DNA of 64,000 bases from Phallus indusiatus. Taxonomy: Eukaryota; Basidiomycota; Agaricomycetes; Phallales; Phallaceae. Numbering within the stretch: the first letter of the stretch is position 1; each line of letters starts with the position of its first letter. This document shows positions 57,326 to 64,000 of the stretch, piece by piece. The stretch lies in assembly GCA_027605045.1 (NCBI GenBank), contig JAQFWX010000131.1:1-64000 (forward strand), given 5' to 3'. A program made the position numbers and the translations under genes. The notes under the pieces were generated by a model. It had not been told where the DNA came from. It was given only the letters and a program-made list of their open reading frames with translations, and made no database searches.

Positions 57326-58538
57326 CTATTTATTTCTGGAAGGATAAACAATATCAGAACCACCTCCATAAAACTCCTTTGCGAACTCTTCCAAATTGGA
57401 GGGTTTGAAACTATCGGGATACAGCGCGCGGGCATCTAGATATCCCAGTTTCTTCGCTACTTCAACTGTATTTTCGCCATCTACGAACATAATGTGATGA
57501 GCAACGTGCGTGGTTTCCATTCCGAGAGTTACACGGGACGGAGCGAGCTCATAATTCTTTTGAGCTTCTTCGAGTCGGTTGAAATATTCTTCAGCAGTAA
57601 TCTATCAGTAATAATGCGATATGATATATATAGAGTGTGTGTGAGTCACTCGTGCACGAAAACGGTCGTCGTCGTAAGACTTACGAAAACCCTCTTAGAG
57701 CGCATAGTTTTCCCTTCTTTCGAAACTTTTTCAGCAACATCGTAAACATCATTCAAAGAAACTTCATCTCCACAGCCAAACACCTCTTGATTGAGTGTTC
57801 GAGGGTCGTCGAGCACGAGTGCGACTAAGCGGCCTATATCAGCGCGACAAGTGACCGCGGTTTTGACATCCCCAGTCCCAATAAACCAATACGAGCGTTC
57901 AGCTAAAAAGCCTTGATCTGAAGATGGGTATGGAAGGATGAGATCCATCCACCACCCAACATTGATGTATGTGTAAGGAAGGTTGAGTTGCTCTACGAGT
58001 GTGCGTATTTCAATTTGCTATCAAGTTTAAGGTGAATGAACATTTCAATCCGGTCTTAGAAGTAAGTTACCTTCTTCAAAACCGAACTTCTCCTTGCAAT
58101 ATCACCCTTTAAATGAACAATCGCAAATTCAGAGGGAACGACACGTTTGATACTCTTACACCTCGATGCCGCCACAAGAATCTTCTTCTGAGTGTCGATA
58201 ATAAGACTTGACACCATAATAATGAGTATTTCTATCCCTTCAAGAACTCGGATTTCAAGTTCCTCTACGCTGTCTTCGATTATATCTCCCGATCGGATAT
58301 GAGCTCCTTGCTGTTTAAGCTGCAAAATTCGAGGTTTGTTTTCTGATCCTGGACGACATAGCAGGATGACATTCTAAAGGAGCATTATCAAAACGCTAAA
58401 TCAGTAATGGCCCTAATTCAGAAAAAGGGAACGTACAAATTTGCCAGACTCAAGTAGGGCAGATGAAACCGGAAATCCAGTATTACCACTACTCCCAACC
58501 ACTAACACAGTAGGTTTCAGGTTGGATGAAGAAGACAT
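57326..58538 (-). CDS. NmrA-like / isoflavone-reductase-family NAD(P)-binding protein
   Basis: Atypical short-chain dehydrogenase of the NmrA family: either an NAD(P)H-dependent reductase or a redox-sensing regulator. Start at 58538 (MSSSSNLKPTVLVVGSSGNT) with the Rossmann glycine motif VVGSSGNTGFPV at residues 12-23. Exons join ...ESGKF to NVILLCRPGSENKPRILQLK (acceptor about 58374). Next are ASRCKSIKRVVPSEFAIVHL, QIEIRTLVEQLNLPYTYINV, GTGDVKTAVTCRADIGRLVA and MRSKRVF-ITAEEYFNRLEE. The end is DALYPD-like ALYPDSFKPSNLEEF ... PSRNK, stop at 57326. VPSEF is the family landmark after the cofactor-binding sheet. The reading frame is intact throughout, unlike its tandem copy. Substrate unknown. 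Confidence 0.85.
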
Positions 58539-59037
58539 CAATGAGATTATTTGTTGAGTTTCATCTTTCGTTGCACCTCCCTTTTATACACTCAGATAGC
58601 ACAAAGATATCCGATGATGCCTTGACCCCAGAAGCTGTGACGTCAACTGAGATCAAATGGCATGTCTCCCAGTGCCGTCGGTCGACGCGTCACCCTCACC
58701 GCTCAATCCTACATGTTCTTTTTTTTCTACTATAACCATATTAATATCAATAAGGAAATTGTGGAATTACAGCGATCAATAAATCAATCAATCTCCCAGG
58801 CCAAGTCTGTTCGCTTACTCTTTTTAAACGATACAGCTTACAGGCACTTTCCTTTTTTAGTCCAGCGTTGCACATTTTGGGTAAAAACGTCGGGAAACCC
58901 GAACAATTCGGGTCTCGAGTCCGTTCGAGGTGATGTCATGTTTCACGGTTTTGACACATCAAGTTTAGGTCATATTCACATGCACAAAGTACAAGGTAGT
59001 ATAATACATAGCAATTACTTAAACTTTGAAACATTTT

Positions 59038-59337
59038 CTAGTACGGTATTCCATTTTCTGCGAGTGCGTTTTCTGAGGAAAACGCACAAATCAGAATCGC
59101 TTTCAAAAAGATTAAGAAATTCTGCGTTTCTCCATTGAGTTGCGATTTCCAGAAATCACCATGTCAGGAGAGTGGATACATAAAATCCCGCAAAAATTCC
59201 ATGCACGATTTGACAAAAGCCCAGATTTCGCTATGGAATTCTGCCACTCTCAAAGGCTTTCTACGGATCACAAAGGAACAGTCCGAACCCCAGCCTCTGG
59301 ACCTTGACGACATAGGCTATGTGTTTGCGAAAATGAC
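59038..59337 (-). pseudogene. orphan 3' fragment of the neighbouring F-box gene
   Basis: About 300 bp align with the 3' end of the F-box gene at 60979-62677. Both contain cta-gtacggtattccattttctg at the stop codon, cgcaaaaattcc, and tttcgctat...tcaaaggctttcta. The fragment differs by several indels and has no upstream coding part. It stops at the border with unit 2, so it was carried along by the duplication and is not expressed as a full protein. Confidence 0.8.
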
Positions 59338-61285
59338 GAGCAAGAGCGTCTCTACTATCCAGCATGCATATATATGCAATCAAATTATAAATTTGCATAC
59401 ATAGAATTTCCAAAAACAAATCACATTTGTCATAAAGGAAGAAGTCTAAAAATCTAATCGTTTCTGGAAGGATAAAAAATATCAGATCCGCCTCCATAAA
59501 ACTCCTTTGCGAGCTCTTCCAGATTGGAAGGTTTGAAACTATCGGGATACAACGCGCGGGCATCTAGATATCCCAATTTCTTCGCTACTTCAACTGTGTT
59601 TTCGCCATCCACGAAAACAATGTGATGAACAACGTGCATGGTTTCTATTCTGAGCGTTACACGGGACGGAGCGAGCTCATAATTCTTTTGAGCTTCTTCA
59701 AGTCTGTTGAAACATTCTTCGGCAGTAATCTATTAGTAATAAAATGGTATAGTTAATATATAAAAGTGAGTCGTCCGCACACAAACACAATCCTCGTCGT
59801 AGAACTTACGAAAACCCTCTTAGATCGCATAGTTTTTCCTTCCTTCGAAATCTTTTCCGCAACATCGTAAACATCATTCAAAGAGACCTCGTCCCCACAG
59901 CCAAACACCTCTTGATTGAGTGTTCGAGGGTCGTCGAGCACGAGTGCAACTAAACGACCTACATATATCGGCACGACAAGTGACCGCGGTTTTGATGTCT
60001 CCAGTCCCGATAAACAAGTACGAACGTTCGGCTAAGGAGCTTTGGTCCGAAGATGGATATGGAAGGATGAGATCCATCCACCAGCCGACGTTGATGTATG
60101 TGTAAGGAAGGTTGAGTTGTTCTACGAGTGTGCGTATTTCAACTTGCTACTAAGTTCAATAAGGTGAATGAACCTTTCCCGTCCCAGGAGTCATCCAAAG
60201 AGGGAAGCTAACCTTCTTAAAAAAAGAGCTTCTCTTTGGAATATCACCCTTTAAATGAACAATCGCAAACTCAGAAGGAATGACGCGTTTGATACTCTTA
60301 CTCCTCGATGCCGCCACAAGAATCTTCTTCTGTGTGTCGATAATCAGACTTGACACCATAATAATGAGTATTTCTATCCCATCAAGAGCTCGGCTTTCAA
60401 GTTCTTCTACACTGTCTTCAATTATATCTCCCGATCGGATTTGAGCTCCTTTCTGTTTAAGCTGCAAAATTCGAGGCTTGTTTTCTGATCCTGGACGGCA
60501 TAGCAGAATGATATTCTGAAGAAAGTATTTATCAAAAGCTAAACTAGTACCGAATCCGAGGAAGAAAAAGAAACGTACAAATTTTCCAGATTCAAGTAGG
60601 GCAGATGAAACCGGAAAACCAGCATTGCCACTACTTCCGACCACTAGCACAGTCGGTTTCAAATTGAATGAAGAAGACATTGGAGATTATTTATTGGATA
60701 TTTTTTTTGTTGCACCTTCCTTTATACACTCATACAACACATGGACAGACGCCTTGACCTCCGGTAGTTTCGACATCAACTAACATCAAATGGCAGGTAC
60801 AGTCACAACTTGAAGCGTCGAGAAACCCGAGAAATCGGGCCTCAAATCCGCTCGAGGTGATGTCATGTTTCACGGCTTTGACACATCAAGTTTAGGTCAT
60901 ACTAATTCACATGTATATTGGATCAAATACAAGGTATAATACATAGCAACTTGAAGTACTGAAAATTTAAAACATTTTCTAGTACGGTATTCCATTTTCT
61001 GTGAGTGTATTTTTGAGGAAAATGCACAAATCGAATTCGCTTTTAAAACGATCCAGAAATTCAATCTTGTACTCCGGAATTCTACGTTTCTCTATCGAGT
61101 TGCGATTATCAAGAATCATCATGTCGGGGGAGCAGATGAAATCTCGCAAAAATTCCGTATACGATTTGACAAAACCCCAGATTTCGCTATAAAATCCTGT
61201 CACTTTCAAAGGCTTTCTACAGATCACAGAAAGGAACAGTCCGAGCAACAACCTCTGGTCCTTGACGACATACGTATTTGCGAAA
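59338..61285. repeat. tandem segmental duplication, unit 2
   Basis: Second unit, with the frameshifted NmrA-like copy and running into the 3' end of the intact F-box gene. Similarity to unit 1 fades at about 61285 (tatttgcgaaatga), which defines the ancestral breakpoint inside the F-box gene. Confidence 0.78.
59454..60680 (-). pseudogene. NmrA-like protein, tandem copy with a 4-nt frameshift
   Basis: Same exon order as the copy at 57326-58538, from MSSSFNLKPTVLVVGSSGNA (ATG at 60680) to ALYPDSFKPSNLEELAKEFY and PSRND at 59454. Splice sites are kept. The break is a 4-nt insertion at about 59961-59964. Where the intact copy reads cgcgctgatataggccgc, this one reads cgtgccgatatatgtaggtcg. The change throws TCRADI into a wrong frame (CRSFSCTRARR), while the correct frame resumes downstream as GRLVALVLDDPRTLNQEVFG. 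No nearby splice choice repairs it. A truncated protein keeping the Rossmann fold might still be made. Few other differences, so decay is recent. Confidence 0.8.
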
Positions 61286-62677
61286 TGAATCTCGCGGAGG
61301 CATGGAAAGAGGATCTTTGGGTTAATCCGATATGGCGTAACAACAGGTATCGTCGACAGTCCGTGGAACCGCAAACCAAGTTTCCCCAGATTTGGACAAT
61401 GCTCCGCAAGAACTAGTAAATCTCGGAATTCAAAACCTTTATCCGTAAATATAACCAAGCTTTTCCATGTTGACCGATTTTTCGCCAGTTTGTGTAGATT
61501 TGCAGACGTCATTGAAACTTTCCAGGAATAAACCTCAAGCGTGGTTAAATTTTTGCATTTCAAAATCTTCTGAACGACTTTCCAGTCAACCGTCTCCTCC
61601 GAGGTCAGCGCTATAGTTCTTTCTGAGCCGATGATGAGAGTTTGTAGAGAAGGGACCGAACATGCAAGTACGTCCGCCAGTGATCCCGGATTGCGAGTTT
61701 CATAACCAGGTACAGCGGGATTGAGAGCCAAATATGTTAAACATGGGAATTTGAAAGCATTAAAGAGGTTCATAGCTTTGAGCGGGTATTCCATCGGAAC
61801 GTCTTGACAAGTGAAAGATTTCCAAAGGGATGTGTTTTCGGGTCGACGAGGAGGTTCTTTGTTGAGCTCCCTGGCAGGGTAAGCCTCAGAGGAGAAGAAG
61901 CCATCGACTTCATAAGGGTTAGTAAGCGTATGTACGATATGCAACTTGGGCATTTTAAGCAGTTCTTCCACAAGATAGTTTTTAGCCATAAAACCAGGGA
62001 TATACAAAGCATTGAGATCCTGAAGTGAGCAAATCATAAATGTTGTGTACACTTCACTTTTGTAATCCGCATCCCAAGGTGCGTCTATCCTCAGGACTTG
62101 TATGAATGGTGCCCGCTGAGATAAAGACGATCCAAATGTCTCCATCGCGTTAGGATTGAACGAAGAGACTGTGACAATCCAAAGTTGCCGGAGACTGCGT
62201 GATAACAGATAATCCACGTCCCAGGACTCATCCTTTTCTGACAGCACTGTCCATTTTAAACAGCGTAATCCGGGAAATAAACACCGAGAATTTCCGGTTA
62301 AAGCTCGGAAGTGCTTTTGGGCCTTCTTCAATGCACGCTTATCGTCTGTGGTTGCGTAAACTGTGCGGACTGAAGTACAGCACAACACGAAGCGCTCTTC
62401 CGCTCTCTTTTGCACAACATCATCGAGTTCCTATATGTTGTACAAACATGAAAACCTGATAGTATCAAATGGCGAAGGAGAAACGCACGAGTGTTTGTTG
62501 CTCAACAGTCGCGGAAAGCAAGTCAAGGGCTCGTCGTAACGAAGTTTCTTGCCATAGCAGTCTGGTGGCTGCGAAGTTACACGTTGTATTCACGAGCCCA
62601 AAGCTTTTCAAATCCTCCTTGGACAGGAATCCTGATACGGCAGTCGCAATACGACCAATGTCGAGAATATTTTGCAT
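60979..62677 (-). CDS. F-box protein
   Basis: Two exons, 62677-62489 and 62430-60979; 1641 nt, 546 aa. The F-box is at the very N-terminus (MQNILDIGRIATAVSGFLSK, then EDLKSFGLVNTTCNFAATRL and LWQ). A 58-nt intron (donor gtgcg) removes an in-frame stop and joins VEQQTL to ELDDVVQKRAEERFVLCCTS. The long C-terminal part has irregular leucine-rich repeats, for example FPGLRCLKWTVLSE, LPSLQTLIIGSER-type VPSLQTLIIGSERTIAL, CKNLTTLEVYSW and LAEHCPNLGKLGLRFHGL. Likely an SCF substrate adaptor. Its 3' third is the source of the orphan fragment at 59038-59337. The tandem duplication breakpoint (about 61285) lies within this gene without breaking it. Confidence 0.82.
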
Positions 62678-64000
62678 CACGTGGGGTGGGACAAATTTGG
62701 AATTTAGAAAAAATCGCTTTGAGTAGGGGAGAGAATCTGAGAACGAGGAAAGGGATCGCAAGACATATATATGAACAGACGTTTGTGTCCACAGATTATT
62801 TAGGTTCGGTATGGACTCCGCTCAAGTGGCAATCGGCTAAAGTCCATGGAATGTCCTTTAAGTAGGCGTGTGTCCAACAAAAGAAAAATCCGGAGGCAAT
62901 TGGTTTGTTAAATACATAGCTTCGTGATGTTCCTTAATATTTCAATAAAGAATCAAGTGGAGATCGAATGGGATGCTATTGCTCACCGGGTTCATTATTT
63001 GAGCTTAAAACGAGTTGGGTTGAGATTCGAGAAGCTTCAAGGAATCTACGATTTCAAGTTTTCAACAAATCCAAGACAAATCTCTTGATAGAGACTAAGA
63101 GGGAAATAAGGAGACCGAGATACATTGGACCAGCACATAACCATGAGAGAACGGGGATAAAAGACCAGAACGGAAGAGTCTCACAATGATAGGGTATTGG
63201 CTGATATTGGAGACACTCAGACTCTGTACACAATCCGAGGTCACGCAGTCACACCGGCAACTGCCATTCATGTCAGAGATGAACATAAAATTTTATTGTC
63301 GAATGGTTTCGATATAGATATCACGATGGTGTTTCTATATGTAGACACGTTAGAGGGAGATATACTTTGGAGCAATTGAAACTAGAGAGAAGGAGAAAAC
63401 ATCGCTCATCGACAGTACTCAAAAACGCTAAGACTCAATTGAGGATTGCGAGAAACTCGAAGAGCTTTAGGTGCGGACAGTTTCCGAACACCAGCGTCTC
63501 TTCGCGTTGGAAAGAAGTCACCGGCAAGATGACAACCCTAACCCAAGCGGCTTTCACTCAATTCTAATTCAGTTATTGCAATACGCCAAGAATGAATCTT
63601 GAAGCTGACAAGATTTTGGCACGTCAAAAATGGGGGAGATGGTGCTCCATGCAACGTGCGAGATTTTCGTTATGGACTCGGACCAGGATGACTTGGGACC
63701 AACAATAAGAGTTTCCAAGAATGACGCCGATTTCGCGAGGGCATTAATTAGTCGACTGAATACACCGGGGTTTTTGTCACCTAGTACACGTACAATCTGC
63801 AGGTGCGTGAGAAAGGGAAACTTGTGAAACTCGAAGTTTGAAGGGAAGATCGCTCGGATGGTAGAATTAAAACAGCGTCAGACCTAAGTCGGCAGATCGG
63901 GCAGGTGGTGAAAGAGTCTTCTTTCCTGAGTTTTCCAGGACTCATGCCGATTAATTCGAAATCATCATCATGTGTTGCACTTGATGGGTATGACCGTTAG
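62678..64000. other. right-hand edge, no supported gene
   Basis: 1.3 kb upstream of the last F-box gene. Several short frames on both strands (for example 63197-63379, 63630-63827) have no recognisable motif and no coherent splice partners. It may contain decayed coding sequence or the edge of a gene beyond the window. Confidence 0.4.

Larger units (their letters stand above)
57209..59337. repeat. tandem segmental duplication, unit 1
   Basis: The block begins gagcaagaacgtctttagca (about 57210), carries an NmrA-like gene, and ends with a fragment of an F-box gene tail. Unit 2 (59338-61285) starts with the corresponding gagcaagagcgtctctacta and contains the same elements in the same order. The join at about 59338 puts the F-box tail fragment directly next to the start of unit 2. 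Unit length is about 2 kb. Confidence 0.8.

Noticed and set aside
59454..60680. Intron-based rescue of the 4-nt frameshift in the NmrA-like copy
   Set aside because: The only gt...ag pair nearby (gtaggtcg ... caatcaag) creates a TAG stop at the junction, and the alternative acceptor is out of frame.

Overview
The window is nuclear DNA of a filamentous basidiomycete, most likely a mushroom-forming agaricomycete. Its genes are interrupted by many 50-70 nt GT-AG introns, neighbours are closely packed on both strands, and recognisable fungal housekeeping genes (ERG4, OPI1, COQ3, MVP1, PCP1, HSH155/SF3B1, RNA1) sit next to lineage-type F-box proteins and secreted A1 aspartic peptidases. No bacterial operon features or CRISPR are present. 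Exon models were assembled by hand from reading frames, splice signals and family motifs; where I list exons, the summed length is a multiple of three unless stated.

Layout. 1-5 kb: a damaged BAHD-type acyltransferase running off the left edge, a small cysteine-containing ORF, and an Sld3-like replication factor. 5-14 kb: mitochondrial rhomboid protease, the Opi1 phospholipid repressor and a cyclopropane-fatty-acid-synthase-family methyltransferase. 14.4-28.4 kb: MVP1 and COQ3 (head to head, 62 bp apart), a Zn2Cys6 transcription factor, ERG4 and MOZART1 (head to head, 104 bp apart) and the splicing factor SF3B1. 28.9-37.6 kb: a forkhead factor head to head with an unrecognised coiled-coil protein, an aspartic peptidase, and the RanGAP Rna1. 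37.6-54 kb: a gene-poor, rearranged stretch with an F-box protein, a serine-peptidase relic and three tandem copies of an aspartic peptidase module, decorated by a 5'-truncated LINE, a solo LTR and an inverted partial copy. 54-64 kb: an F-box protein, then a ~2.1 kb tandem duplication carrying an NmrA-like oxidoreductase, whose second copy is frameshifted, and the tail of a third F-box gene.

The most striking observation is in the CFA-synthase-family gene. The family-typical protein is recovered in frame only if a one-nucleotide exon (13390) and a seven-nucleotide exon (13771-13777) are included. The second theme is the aspartic peptidase cluster. Of the three copies only the third keeps both canonical catalytic triads; the first is a pseudogene with an altered first triad, the second has a clean ORF with an altered second triad. 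Paralogous empty sites in the cluster date the LINE and LTR insertions as later than the duplication.
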